Shown piece by piece: positions 1-11,182 of a DNA stretch of 64,000 nucleotides. The position numbers and the translations under genes are program-made. Origin of the DNA: Kappaphycus alvarezii (taxonomy: Eukaryota > Rhodophyta > Florideophyceae > Gigartinales > Solieriaceae). The DNA lies in assembly GCA_002205965.3 (NCBI GenBank), contig NADL03000631.1, positions 496,001 to 560,000 of the forward strand, in the 5' to 3' direction. Each line of letters starts with the position of its first letter. Within the stretch, counting starts at the first letter, position 1. The notes beneath the pieces were generated by a model. That model did not search any database, was not told the DNA's origin, and worked only from the letters and a program-made list of their open reading frames with translations.

Positions 1-1
1 A

Positions 2-1577
2 GCCAGACCCCATGCCTCGGTTGAGAAAGCCTCCACCGCGAGGGGTCAAGTTAGGGGATTTACGAGTATTTTCAGTAGCTTGTTTTCGAGCTCATACACA
101 CCCAGAGACTACGAGGAGGTCGAAGTCGGAATGGATGGTCTCCCTGTCCCGCAGGAGCCAGCACCCCTGCCGGCTGCATTCAGTAGATCGGGCTCTGCCT
201 CTCGGACACGGAGACAGGCCAGCTTTATCAGCGAATTGTCATCCTCAACTAACAGGTACAGGAGTGTTCCGAATGATGTCAAACTGGCTTCATTCAAGTT
301 CAAGGATTTGAACGGCGAATATCGCAAGATCAAAGTACCGATGACATTTGAACCAGGCGCTTTTGACATGTTTGTCGTGAACGTGAGAAGGCGCTACGCT
401 GGTCGTCTAGTTGTGTTGGACCGATTAAGATTAAGTATATCGACGAAGATAAGGATGCGGTGCTCATTCAAACGATGACGACTTATTTTCATGCTTTGAG
501 GATTTTGCCGACTCGAAGAGCAGGACTATTCACCTAAGGGTGACTGCCCTTGAAAGGGCCTCTTCAAGTCAGATGCAATCTCCCGTTTCATCAACTCCGA
601 GCTCGGTCATTGGGAGTCCCGGAATCACTCGCTTTCTGTTATTGGAAGGCAAGAAACTCATAGCTTGGACATCTCCCCTGAGCTTCCAGCAGTTACTGAG
701 AGGAAGGAACAGCCGGGAATGAGAAGGACGATATCGAGGCAGGTCGCTCAGTCTCCGTCAATGCAGAAGGTCGCTGAGGCCCAGAAATTTATGCTGGATG
801 GCAAAATGGAGGACGCCATTCACTTGTACGAGGAGGCGCTGAGATTGGACCCAAACAATCCTCGCGCTCAAGGCGGAAGGGCTGCAACCGCTTACTCAAC
901 GGCAACTCGACTGGGGCCGAGGAAGACTATAGGGCAGCGATTGCTATGGTAGATGACGGCAAAGGTGAGGTCAGCGATGAGATGACATTGCAGATGTGCA
1001 TTATTGGTTTGGTAGAATCCCTGATTGATCAGAGAAGGTACGAAGAAGCTGTTACTGTTGCTGGACGGATCGACCCTTCAACCGGGGTAACTGGTTGCAT
1101 AGACGCATTCCGAGATGAGCTTGACTCTGCGAGCAATGCTGCGAGACAAGCCTTGGAAGCCGGAGATTTTGGCGACGCAATGAGCTGCTACTCAAATGCA
1201 CTTCGAGTAGAAGCAGGATACTGCAACTTATGCCAACGGAGACTGGAAGGGCCTCACTCCGTCTTGGACGAGCCAAATGCTATAAAGCCTTGGAGGACTA
1301 CGATATGGCCTTGAGGATTATGAAGCCGCAGTTCTGCTTGAACCGGAAAGCGTGGCGGGCATAAAGGCTGCGGCAAATGTTTGCAGAGCTTGAGCAGATG
1401 GACCGAGCATTGGAATCTTACGAGCGTGCGCACAAGCTGGACCTTGCTGATGATGAAGTGACCAAAGAAATTGAAGTCATAAAGAGTATGCTTCCAGATC
1501 CTCTGCAGGGAAAGAGGGATGAAATCAAAAAGTTGGGGGCTCTTCTTGGAGGGATGGGTTTGACTGGCAAGAAATAG
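2..1577 (+). CDS. PB1 and TPR repeat protein, 5' partial, frame disrupted
   Basis: The reading frame is open to the left edge, so the true start lies outside the window. A PB1 domain runs from about 285 to 535: a basic strand (FKFKDLNGEYRKIKVP), then YIDEDKDAVLI and DDDLFSCFEDF, which form the acidic OPCA part, ending in TIHLRV. TPR repeats follow from about 760 to 1,500 (AIHLYEEALRLDPNNPRAQ, ALESYERAHKLD). PB1 domains pair with other PB1 domains and TPRs bind protein partners, so a scaffold or co-chaperone role is likely (inference). The protein crosses frames at least four times (near 425, 880, 1,235 and 1,330) while the coding similarity continues, which looks like small indels in the sequence rather than decay. 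The end is the TAG at 1575-1577 after GGMGLTGKK. The plant Phox TPR-PB1 proteins have the reverse domain order, so no orthologue is named. Confidence 0.75.
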
Positions 1578-2172
1578 GATTGCGTTTCTCAAGAAAAGCA
1601 GATGTCTGGAGGTCAAATGGCGCAACTTAGAAAAACAAGAGTCCAGAAGTATATTCGTGTGCTGGAGGAGTGAGAACAAGTCATGTAATTCGACTACGTA
1701 GTTCAGAACATTTGCAGGTCGCCGAGGACACCCATAGGTTCAAACAGAAACGACGAAGAGAACTCATGGACGATTTCTTCAAAGTGTGCATGCTCTAAAC
1801 AAGCTAACTACCTTTTTGGAAGAATGGTCTCTCTAATTGTGAAACAAGAATTATGGCACACTTACAATTCCAATCAAACGACAAGCAAATTCTCAGTCAT
1901 CTCGGAGTCGTAGGTACATTCGGGCGAATAAGTAAAACACAGTGGTATCTTCCACTCCCAAGGTATGGTAGACAGGGGTCGGGAATAAACAGTTGATAGA
2001 TTTCTTTTGTGCTCGCCGAAGAGAAGTCGCTTATTGACTACCGCTCATTATTCTGAAGTACTCATAATCATCCCGGCTGATCAGACCTCGTTTGTTGGAC
2101 CCTCACTCAAATGAGTTCCAATGTTGTTTCTTTAGTGCCGCTCTCTACTAGCGAAATAATCATTTTTTGGCT
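1578..2172. other. Intergenic, between convergent 3' ends
   Basis: 595 bases between the stop of the PB1/TPR gene and the stop of the helicase gene. No open frame, RNA gene or repeat is supported here. It should hold both 3' untranslated regions. Confidence 0.6.
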
Positions 2173-5100
2173 TCACCTTGCGAGCCGTTTGTCAGCCTGC
2201 TGTGCTAATTTTGCGGCGAGTCGTTGCTTGGCCTGAGTATTCACTTTCGGCATTGATGGCTTACCCACAATCTTACCTTCCATAATCTGCCTAACAAGTC
2301 AGTGGTAGATCCCGCAGCTGCGGATCCTTGTGGAGCTCCATATTTGGCCAATACAGCGTCGAAGTCATCATCGGAATCGTCTTCTCTTTTCGTACTCTTT
2401 CCGCGTCGCTTCTTTTTGGATCGCTTTCGCACATCTGGGACAGCTTCCTTCTGTGAGCCTCCAGTTACCGGCAACGTTTGACTGCCACTCAAGAGCAGCC
2501 CCTCCCGTGCTTCCCGTGCTTCTCGCGCTCTCTTAAAATGTGGTTCATATCCTTGTATTCAGAAGTGGAGTCCTGAGCTGGTTCCAAGTTTGTGAGCTGC
2601 TGCTGAGTAGATTCAGACGGCAGATGACCTCTCTCACCTCATTAAACATCCCCGGGGGGCTGTCTTGAACCAAAAATTCCTCACATTTTGTGCTCTCGTT
2701 CATTTCTGCAGTATGTGAACTTTGAGGCAACATCTTTTTCTCATTCTTCCGTTTCCACACCCGTATCTGTCTCCCATTTGCCGTCTCGGTTGTTTCGTGA
2801 CCCAGCCTAAATTCCTCGGCAAGTTCGTGGACAAACCTCCTTCCTTGAGAAGAGAGCTTGACCGGGAATAGTTTTTCACTCAGACTTGAATCAGAGCAGA
2901 ATAGCTCTATTCCTTCCTTCAGCTTCTTTAAGAGTTGAACCGGTGACCGGTCGTTTTCTTTACAAATTCGCCCGAACACATTATGACTGGGGTAAGCTGA
3001 GCGGGCTGCGATCGATTCGCGGGCTTCCGAGGCGCACGTCTCTGTGGCAGTGGCTTTTTCTTCGCTAGAGATCGCTGCTCGCCTCAATAGCCTCATTCGG
3101 TCTCCTTTGAAGTGAGAACGTACCCACTATCTCTGGAAAGTCAGTAACAGCTGACCTGTAGTGTCCAAAATTCTCCGCGTATTCAACCATGCGGAGAAGT
3201 AAAGGATGAGTCGAGACTGCCTCCGAGTCGCACACCACACCACGCAACGCCGGGCCCGAGTTATAGCGACATTCAACCTCCTGTCATCACTCAAAAATCC
3301 GACGTCCCCCTGCTCGTTACTCCGGACAAGCGATATGCAAACCACTTCCTTCTCCCTACCCTGAAATGAGTCAATTGTTGAAATTTCAAGCTTTCTTCCG
3401 TGCTAGGCCAGAGCGAGCGGCGAGCAACTCTACCTGGCCTGAGTAGGGGATATAACTCCCAATTCATGAGCAGATAATCCACAAAGAATAAAGTCGTTTA
3501 CAACCTTGACACGATTTCGGCCTCTCCTTATTCGACCGTGAGGCACTTGCGATATTACTGGAAGCAAGAGCGGAGTCTTGTGCTATATCCTCGACAAATC
3601 ATCTTCCTCGCAGTCACCTCCAGCAGTATCAATAAGAATGAACGGGTTCACCAGGTTCTGATCATCTCCACTTAGCGCTACAGGATTCCAGATCTGCGAC
3701 TCGATGTTCGGCAACAGCAGAATCTGCGATCAGCTTCCTTGATAAAACTCCTCGCTACTCCATGTGGATATCACTCGATTCATTCGATACTGTGTGCAAA
3801 GCATGGTAACACAGGACTGCAACGTCTCTGTTGCAAACACACGGTCCATAATACTATTCTTCAGGCCTCTTTCCTCAGCTGTGACGCTTTTCACAGTGGC
3901 TGCAAGCTGATAGGGGTCCCCGGCCAGGATCGCCTTTTTCGCACGTAGCAAAGGGACCCAACAAGCCGCTCTATTGCTTGTGCAGCCTCATCCATGACGA
4001 CAACATCAAAGGGTACAGCATCCTCCGCGATATCAAGGACACGCGCCCCTGCACCGCTTATAGTAGCCAAAACGACATCCATAGATTTCAGCAACCGCCT
4101 TACCGCAAGTTTCTCCTGATTGGAGCTCCCTTCTCAGTTCTTTCATCTCTGCCCGAATGGCCTTCCTACCTGCTCTGTCCTTTGTCTTCAAAACTTTTCC
4201 CTCCAACTGTCCCAGCTCTACTCGAATATCCTTTGCCAATCCCGCTTCCTCTGTCCGCAGCAACTGGGCTTCCAGCCCATATGGACACACTTGGAATGAT
4301 CCGCGCCGGATGTCCTGCCCGCACAAACCTCAGCTTTGCTCCACTCCGCGCCAACCTCTCTGCAACGTTATCGACGGCGACATTTGACGGAGCGACAACC
4401 AAGACCCGATTCCCTCGTTCCACCTCCGCCAAAATATACGCGAAATGGTATGGTCTTCCCGTACCAGGCGGTCCATGAACGACTGCCAAATCCTTTGCCC
4501 TCAACGCGCGCATAACGGCTTCCCGCTGCTCTCCGTTCAACAATCGCAACAATTCCTCCCTAACCGTACCAGCGTCCTCTACAAACCGTGGCTTACAATC
4601 CATCAAGCAAAACATGAAGCAGGTTGTGTGCAACATGGGTCGGATCCGCCACCGCCCTCCCCAATGCATCCAAGCCGCGACATAGCGCTTGTGCGTAACA
4701 TCCGAAGTTAGCTTGAGGACCATATATTGGGACGCTTCCTCCTCGCCATCCAACGCATCATCCAAACTGATAGAAACACTCTTCTCATCCAAAGCTGTGA
4801 CCACACCCTCCTGCAAAACCGACTCTGTATGCGCACGCACGCCGACAATATCCCCGAGGAAATCCTCCCCGCCGCAAGTTGCCTACCGCCACGGGTGCAA
4901 AGTCGGAGTATCGCTCGGCCGCTCGCATTGGTAGTGGTAGAATGGTGAGACAGACGGGTGATGGCCAACTGGGAAAGTGTCGGTTAGCGTGTGATGATGG
5001 GCAATGATGGCATCAAGAGAAGTTATGGTAAAAAAACGCCGTCGGGTCACTTACGCCAGATGATTCTAGGGCAGACAGCTTGGCACCTTGGCTTGCGAGC

Positions 5101-5183
5101 GCGGTTTCTTCACGCTCTGCATCACGCTCGAGTGCTAGCAGCTCCTTTTGCAGGGTGATGTACGAGTTGACTTGCTCGACCAT
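2173..5183 (-). CDS. IGHMBP2: IGHMBP2/SMUBP-2-type SF1 helicase, frame disrupted
   Basis: UPF1-like superfamily 1 RNA/DNA helicase; in animals IGHMBP2 associates with ribosomes and tRNA factors. The start at 5183 gives [20 protein letters not shown], matching the family N-terminus. A GT-AG intron lies at 4969-5054. Then come the beta-barrel region, Walker A (VVHGPPGTG, near 4475), Walker B (VVMDEAAQA, near 3990), QYRMN (near 3790) and motif VI ([10 protein letters not shown], near 3260). An R3H domain ([14 protein letters not shown]) lies near 2,800 and a basic tail KKKRRGK follows, the usual family layout. The C-terminus ends at 2173 (QADKRLAR). The coding potential changes frame at least eight times with few true stops, which suggests indel errors. 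Total length, about 970 codons, equals that of the animal protein. It shares a 318-bp divergent promoter with pICln. Confidence 0.93.
4969..5054 (-). other. Spliceosomal intron in the helicase gene
   Basis: 86-nt intron, read on the minus strand: GTAAGT at the 5' side and TTTCCCAG at the 3' side. It joins ALESSG to LAITRL, which restores continuity with the IGHMBP2 N-terminal region. Confidence 0.8.
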
Positions 5184-5501
5184 GGCGAGGATGGGTGGAA
5201 GACGAGGCGGGGAGGGCCAACTTTAAAACGGGACTGCGGAACCGCACCCAAGCGCCTGTCTACAGATGAACGCGCTTTGCACAGAGAGGAGCATCTGCGT
5301 ATGTATAAAGCAGCAATCTTTTAAAAGTAATATGGATTTGGATTTGGGAGTACGGAGTTTTTACATATACCGCAAAAACTCCATACTCGAAATTTAACGC
5401 TGCGGCCGTCGCCTCACCAACCGAGCCACAAAGCACCCCGTTTCCGCCGCCAATTCCAACAACAACAACGCCGTCAACCACGCGCACACTCCCCGTTTCC
5501 C
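5184..5501. promoter_or_regulatory. Divergent promoter, helicase / pICln
   Basis: 318 bases between two start codons facing away from each other, so both promoters must lie here. No clear TATA box stands at a fixed distance from either start. The call rests on gene layout only. Confidence 0.5.
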
Positions 5502-6028
5502 ATGGCCGTCGACAACAGCACGACCACCCCGTCTACCAACGGCAATATCACAACCCCCGCCACAAGAGAGCAGCCTCTAGTTTCGTTTCCCCACATCACA
5601 CTCCGCTGTTCAAGCAACGAGTATGAAATCGAGGGCACATTACGGATTTACAACACATGTTTAAAATGGGCGAGTGATGCAGTCATGGGCATGCATTGTT
5701 CATGGGTGTTTGTTTCACTCAAGTCAACCTGCATGCTCTTTCAACGGATGTGTCAAATGGGCCAGCATGCGTGTATTGCAGATAGGGGAGGGATGTGAGG
5801 AGGTGAGGTTGTTAGGGGAAGAGGATGTGGTGAGGAGGATTTATGAGGCGATGTGTGAGGGAGCGGAGAGGAATGGTGGGAGGAAGAGGAGGAGGTGGGG
5901 GTGGGTGTTTGGAGGGGAGAGATGGGGTTGGGGATGCGCAGCAGTTGATGAGCAGGTTGGATGGGATGTTGAGGTGGACGAAGGGGATGAAGAGGGGAGG
6001 GGGAGGGGGAGGGGGAAGATGGGTTTAG
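5502..6028 (+). CDS. CLNS1A: pICln, methylosome/spliceosome assembly chaperone, frame disrupted
   Basis: pICln binds Sm proteins and hands them to the PRMT5 methylosome for snRNP assembly; it has a PH-like fold. The N-terminal part has EGTLRIYNTCLKWASDA, the membrane-protein-like strand of the family. A second frame gives VNLHALSTDVSNGPACVYCR (5,724-5,784), matching the family's SLHALSRD...PCIYCQ block. A third frame gives EEVRLLGEEDVVRRIYEAMCEG, the acidic helix after the PH fold, and AQQLMSRLDGMLRW closes it near 5,990. The pieces lie in the right order with no missing block, so the gene is identified despite at least three frame changes. The end at 6028 is the stop of the last matching frame. 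The tail is glycine rich. Confidence 0.82.
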
Positions 6029-6117
6029 CGGGGGATGAGGTAGCGGTTTATGTGAGGATTGGTGGGATGAAACGGTATCTGAACCAAAATTGGGGGGATG
6101 GGTGGTGCGAGTCTACA

Positions 6118-6955
6118 CTAGTGGGGGTGGGGGAATGGAGGTATGCTATGATTGGCGGGAGTTGTCGGGTTGGGGTGAATGCGTTGTTTGGCCTTCCAGA
6201 TTTGGTATGCCGAGTCGGTGCGATAGAGCTTGTCGACCCAGATGAAGGTGCTGGAATAGTTGCCTGAGTGGATGCGGTGGTGATGGTCATGAAAATCGGC
6301 GCCACCGTAGAGGGAGCCAGCGGTTGAGGGACCAGGGAAAGTCATAGCCGGAGTGACATTCGACGGTTTGGATGCAGCGAAGGGCGAGATATGTGTAGAG
6401 GGTGAGAATGAGGGCCGATGAGGTAGGGACCTGCGAGGGTGGCCATGCCGAGGAAGATGACCTCAGGGGGTGGGCGTATTCGGCGGCAATACCAAACGGG
6501 GCGGCATGTTGGTGATGCACAGAGTGGATGGTCTTGTAGAGATATGGGGTGTGGAGTGCGCGATGGCCCCAGTAGAAGATAAAGTCCTCGATGAGAAAGA
6601 AGACGAAGATTTGAGCGAGGATGGTCGGAAGGGAGGGAGGGTTTCCACGGTGTGAGGGCAGTTGATGTAGTCGAAGACTGGATGGGAGACGAGGATCATC
6701 GGGAGGACGAGGAGAAAGTGGTTGATAAGGACGCGACGGATGCAGTTGTTTTGTAGGGGTGCTGTGTTTTCTTTGTCGGCTTGAATCTTGTAGCGGCGGA
6801 GGGAGGGAATTTGGTCGGCGAAGGAGAAAGGGGAGGTAGGCGGACCAATAAAACAATTCATGAATGAGAAAAGTGACGGATGTCTTGAGCTGGCGCTCTG
6901 TAAAGGTAGATAGGATAAAGGTCCAGAGAGACTCGATTGGAGCAATGCCGGACAT
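6118..6955 (-). CDS. ERG25: C-4 methylsterol monooxygenase (SMO/ERG25), frame disrupted
   Basis: Non-haem di-iron enzyme of the ER membrane that oxidises the C-4 methyl group of sterol precursors. All three histidine boxes are visible: HRALH (near 6,560), HSVHHQH (near 6,520) and HDHHHRIH (near 6,285). Family blocks IEDFIFYWGHR, YLYKTIHSVHH, GIAAEYAHPL and TVECHSGYDFPWSLNR are nearly exact. The start at 6955 (MSGIAPIESLWTFIL) precedes a hydrophobic stretch, and further membrane segments follow (NHFLLVLPMILVSHPVFDYI). The C-terminus STFIWVDKLY..DSAYQIWKA ends at 6118. Coding similarity moves through all three frames, at least three changes. It converges on pICln, with only about 90 bp between the stops. 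Red algae make cholesterol, so the gene belongs to the core sterol pathway. Confidence 0.94.
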
Positions 6956-7451
6956 GATGAATGATTGAGGCGGTTAAGGTTGAGGGTCGGGGGCGAACAG
7001 CAGAGCAATGGGCGAGTGGATGGAGGATAAGCACGGAGTGAGCAATTGCCTGTTGCCTGTTTGGCAATTGCATCGCTCGCTTCCTCAACCCAACCGACCC
7101 GTGCCTATGGCCAGGTGACATCCAATGCCAACGCACACACGTGTGTATAATACTGGATTGGTTCTATGTGGTGTACACGTGTATCACGTTTTCTATTGAA
7201 AGTGGTCATTGCTGTACAGTACTGTTCCTGTAGGCGGCGGTTGGGCGAGTCGTTTGGATCATAAACATCAACAGAAAACAGTACCGATTTGCGTCCGGCC
7301 ATCTCATCCTTCCCTTCCACTTTTCTTTCTCAAACATTTTTCTCTCTTCATCTTCATCAACAAACCTCCCTCCTCCCCTCCTCCCCTCCATCCGCCGTCA
7401 CATCCCCGATCCCGCTCACCGCTCACCCCTCACCCTCCACTCAAATTAAAC
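6956..7451. promoter_or_regulatory. Divergent promoter, sterol oxidase / BAP31-like, with CACGTG sites
   Basis: 496 bases between divergent starts. A perfect 12-bp palindrome ACACACGTGTGT at 7135-7146 contains the bHLH/bZIP core CACGTG. A second CACGTG lies about 34 bp further on in GTACACGTGTAT. A TACAGTACTGT palindrome lies near 7213. The 3' half next to the BAP31-like start is rich in C and T, as in many leaders of this region. Factor binding is inference. Confidence 0.4.
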
Positions 7452-8243
7452 ATGGCGTCCGTAATCTGGATGGCAGTCTTCCTTCTCCTTCATGGTCGAA
7501 CTTTTCGTAACCCTCATTCTCGTACTGCCGCTACCTCGCGTCATCCTCGTTTCATCGCCAAAAAAAATCTTCACCTACGATCTGGCCCGTCGTTTCCGTT
7601 TCGCCTCCAACTTTATCATCCTCGCCCTCATCCTCGCCGTCTCCGATGCCATTTCCACCCTCCGACACCTTGAACTCAAGGAGGACTCTGCCGAAAACAA
7701 CTCCGCCCCCTATTCTGAGCGCGTCGGATACATTGGTGTCAGCCTTGACAAACAACGCAAGTTTCGCGCAGAGAGAAATGTAGGTACCCATACACACATG
7801 TGATGCGTCTCACTCTCGCATACTTACCGCTTTTGTCCGTGTGCTGACCTGTTTTGTATTCTCTCTGCACTATGTATTTTTGTCATGCGCGTCCGCTGTA
7901 TTTTGCTATGTATGTTGACCGCTGTCCCCATCCCATTCTAAAATAGATCCCGCCGTATCCACCGCTGTCTGTACTGACCACCCTCGCTTAATGGCTCTCT
8001 TTTCCTTGCAGTGTATCTGGCCGGATTTGCCCTCACTCTAGTCTTTGTCATTGCCCGTATTGTCGAACTCATGCAGCAAGTAAGCAACACGGAAGAGGAA
8101 CGGGAGGCACTCTCCCAACGTATCAAAGACATTGGCGACGCCGCCAAGTCCACCATCACCACGACATCTCTTCCCCAACCGAAGAATCCACCCTGCGTAA
8201 ACGCTACAACGCCGCTACTACCAATGCAGATAAGCAAGACTAG
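7452..8243 (+). CDS. BCAP31: BAP29/BAP31-like ER membrane protein, one intron, frame disrupted
   Basis: BAP31-family proteins are ER membrane chaperones that sort membrane proteins for export or degradation. The start MASVIWMAVF at 7452 begins the first membrane segment; another frame continues ELFVTLILVLPLP, then FASNFIILALILAVSDAIS (second segment), and KQRKFRAERN, the family's conserved cytosolic turn before the third segment. An intron from about 7780 to 8011 (GTAGGT...TTGCAG) leads to YLAGFALTLVFVIARIVELM (third segment) and a coiled coil (NTEEEREALSQRIKDIGDAA). The exact splice phase is uncertain by one base. The likely C-terminus is RKRYNAATTNADKQD, with stop TAG at 8241-8243. At least two frame changes are needed. 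The protein converges on the WBP2-like gene with about 115 bp between the stops. Confidence 0.84.
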
Positions 8244-8358
8244 ACACTTGACTAGCATTCAACACTTTGCCGTCAACCTTGCGTGGTTTGTTTACAACTA
8301 AAACAGCACAACGCTTCTAACCATATCCGCGTTTCACACGCAACGCACCTAGCATCTC

Positions 8359-8997
8359 TTAGCGCCTGCGTAAACCCCCGGCACTCGGATGCCACGAAGG
8401 GGTATCCTGTCTTCGTTGAGCCTCTTCCACCGGCGGTTGCGTCGTGTACAGAACGGACGGGTCCTGCGGATCCACAAATGCAGCATTTTGGTCGGGTAGT
8501 ATTGCGTGGCACTGGTATTATCGCTATATGTAGAGATAGGAGGCGGTGGTGTGGCCTGCTGTTTGCGCCTGTTCACGCTGCAATTGCACCCAGTGGCATA
8601 TAGCACATTGTTAAACATGGGAGAAACGTATTGACTCCACCTTGCGCAAAATCAAGTCTCATGGTCAAATCGCCTGTGAACGGTTGTTCGTCGTAGTATT
8701 GAATGGAAGCGGTGAGATGCACGACGCCAAAGATGGGTTGATGTAGCTTTTCGTCCCAAAGACCTCGGAAGGGGGCTTCAAAGGTCTGAGCGCCTGCCTT
8801 GGTTTGATCGGCGTCGCGAATCAGGAATACCATGCGAAGGTTGGTCATGAAGATTCGACCTTTGAGCTTTTTGGCATTGCGGGTTTGGTCGCGTATTGTG
8901 AGCTCCGTCTTGTCGCGGGTGAGTAGAAATATTTCACCGGGAAAGGGTAGTGGGAAGGGGCCTGAGGTACCTTGGGTGAGGGGACGTTGAGAGCCAT
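8359..8997 (-). CDS. WBP2: WBP2-like GRAM-domain protein, frame disrupted
   Basis: The family comprises small adaptor proteins with an N-terminal GRAM (PH-like) domain and a proline-rich tail; animal WBP2 is a transcription coactivator that binds WW domains. The start at 8997 gives MALNVPSPK, like the MALN start of WBP2. The GRAM part (about 8,660-8,930) has KLKGRIFMTNLRMVFLIRD, then HQPIFGVVHLTASIQYYDEQ and LDFAQGGVNTFLP, corresponding to the family's QPIFG and GG blocks. The tail is rich in P, Q and T (TTQPPVEEAQRRQDTPSW) and ends LRRR at 8359. No clear PPxY motif is seen. There are at least three frame changes. The partner protein in this organism is unknown. Confidence 0.77.
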
Positions 8998-9469
8998 GTG
9001 GGAGGCAGACGGCGAGTGTCACTATGGGGGACTGATGGCGGTTGCAAATGGCGCGATGACGCGATGGCGCGTGGTGGGATGGGTCGGAGTCGACAAGTTA
9101 TTTGTATCACAGTGGTTGCAGAGAATCAGTTTGATGCAGAATTGCCAATTGTCGATTCGTCGATTCGTCACTCTTACCTTGTCCTTGCTGGTCTGGTTGT
9201 TGCAAGATATTTCTATACATTGCTGGTGTACGTGTCCGAGTTGCCTTTCCCTACTGTAATTCAGAGTACTGTAAGCAAAAAGTCCACTGGATCCGAAAAA
9301 TGATACTTTGCTGTACGTTGCGATACAGTACGTATCACTTTTCTGCTTTTTATCTCCAATTGCGAAATCATACTGTATCGTGTTGCTTCTCAAATATCTC
9401 GGATCTGTGCTTGGGCATCGCCGACCGCCGCATCCCATCGGCATCCCCAACAGATCCTGATCCATCTCC
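8998..9469. promoter_or_regulatory. Divergent promoter, WBP2-like / RNA methyltransferase
   Basis: 472 bases between divergent starts. A TACAGTACGTA sequence near 9,323 belongs to the GTAC-type motif of this region. No other element is recognised. Confidence 0.4.
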
Positions 9470-11182
9470 ATGCCCGTGCCCCGCTTCATCCGCCTCATGC
9501 GTCCCCTCACCCAAGCCTTCACACCGCCAACCACCCTTCGTGCGTATCGTCGCCATCATCTGTCCACCTTTTGCACCACATCCACCGCTGCACCGCGTGT
9601 CCCGTCGCACCGTCCCCCAAAATCACCCCAATGCAACCCACCTCATCACTCCACGTCGCCTCCGCAAGGGCGACACATTCGATTTACAAATCTCCAAACT
9701 CGCATATGGCGGTGCTTGTATCGGGTATGTACCACCGCTTTCGTTTTTAGACCCTAGCGATGTAGGCATGCCCGTTTATGCGCCGCGGGGCGCATGTCCG
9801 GGTGATGTGGCATCATGTCAGGTGACCAAGGTGCGGAGGAAGGGTCAAAAGGGGGGAAGGTTTATGCGGAGGCTGTGTTTGTTGAGTTGGTTGCGCCGTC
9901 GTCGCAAGTTGTGGAGGTGCCTTGCAAGCATTTTGGAAACCATCGACTCGGTGGCGGAGGGTGTGGGGGTTGTAGTAGTATGCATGTCCCTTATGCTGTG
10001 CAACTTGATTTCAAGCAAAGGCAGTAGACGGTTTGTTTGAGGATATTTGTGCGGGTGAGGTCAAGGTGGCGCCGATTGTGGAGTGTCGTCAGACGTTTGC
10101 ATACCGTAATAAAATGGAGTTTAGTTTCGGGAGGCGATGGTATGAGCAAGGTACAGGACCGGATGATGTGGGGATCAAGGGGCATGGTGATTATGAGTAT
10201 GCGTTGGGGTTGCATGCCCCCGGTAGGTTTGATAAGGTGGTTCGGATTGACGAATGTTTCATCCAAAATGCAATAGGCAACCGAATCATTGCGTTTGTCA
10301 CCGAAAAGTGCAAGGAAATGCTACTGGAGCCGTTTGATGCACGGTTAGGCCAGGGGTATATGCGCAATTTAGTCATCCGCACTGCAACAAATGCCAACAA
10401 GAGTTGGAGGTGATGGTCAATTTTGTGACGAGTCCTTGCGACGTACCGCAGAGGCTGACGCCGCTGGCGGTACAGATTCAGGACAAGTTTCCGGAGGTTG
10501 TCTGTGTGGTGCAGAATATCACAGGAGTCAGGGGCACGCATGTGATAGAGGAGGAATTGGAACGATTGCTAGCGGGCGACCGTAGGTATATTGAGCAACA
10601 CTTGCGGATGACGTTCCGTATCTCCCCGAATTCATTCTTTCAAACGAATGCGGAGCAGTCTGAGGTGTTGTATGAGGAGGTCTGCAAGGCGGCAAAGATG
10701 ACGGAAGACGAGTCGGTGCTTGACCTGTATTGCGGAACAGGACGATTGCGCTGACGCTTGCTGCAGGGGCTGGCAAAGTCATTGGGTATGATGTGGTATC
10801 CCTGCTATTGCTGATTCTCGGTTGAATGCTCAAGTGAATGGGATTACAAATGCGGAGTTTTATGAGGGCAATTTGGACAAATTGAGTGCGATGAAGGGCG
10901 ATGGCATACCGGAAACGGATGTGATTGTGGTCGACCCGCCAAGAGCCGGGTTGCACCCTTATTTGGTCAAATACCTGGCCAAGTGTGCAGCAAAAAGAAT
11001 TATCTATTAGCTGCAACCCGACAAGCCAGGTGCGAGACTTGACGATGTTACTGGAGATGTCTGCACACCGGCTGAAAGTGACAAGTGTACAGCCTGTGGA
11101 TATGTTCCCGCACACTCCACACGTGGAATGTGTTGTTGCCAATAGAAAGGGTATGATACTGTATGATTCAAATTGCAGCTAG
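9470..11182 (+). CDS. TRMT2: TrmA/RumA-family RNA (uracil-5-)-methyltransferase, frame disrupted
   Basis: SAM-dependent enzyme that makes 5-methyluridine in tRNA or rRNA. The start MPVPRFIRLMRPLTQAF opens an Arg/Ser/Thr-rich leader that looks like an organelle transit peptide. A TRAM domain follows (GDTFDLQISKLAYGGACIG, near 9,690). Cysteines in PCKHFG...GGCGGC (near 9,930-9,970) fit the Fe-S site of RumA-type enzymes. The catalytic domain has FFQTNAEQSEVLYEEV, VLDLYCGTG (SAM motif I, near 10,725), VIVVDPPRAGLHP (near 10,930), the nucleophile Cys in ISCNP (near 11,010) and the general base Glu in PHVECV (near 11,125). The stop is TAG at 11180-11182. All motifs are present in order, across at least six frame changes. 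Whether the target is plastid, mitochondrial or cytosolic RNA cannot be told. Confidence 0.94.

Noticed and set aside
6048-6305. Plus-strand continuation of pICln to 6267
   Set aside because: This part of the frame is antisense to the strongly conserved C-terminus of the sterol oxidase.
9726-9751. Possible 26-nt intron in the RNA methyltransferase (GTATGT...TTTTTAG)
   Set aside because: Far shorter than any spliceosomal intron in the window, and removing it creates a stop; the sequence is open in frame without splicing.
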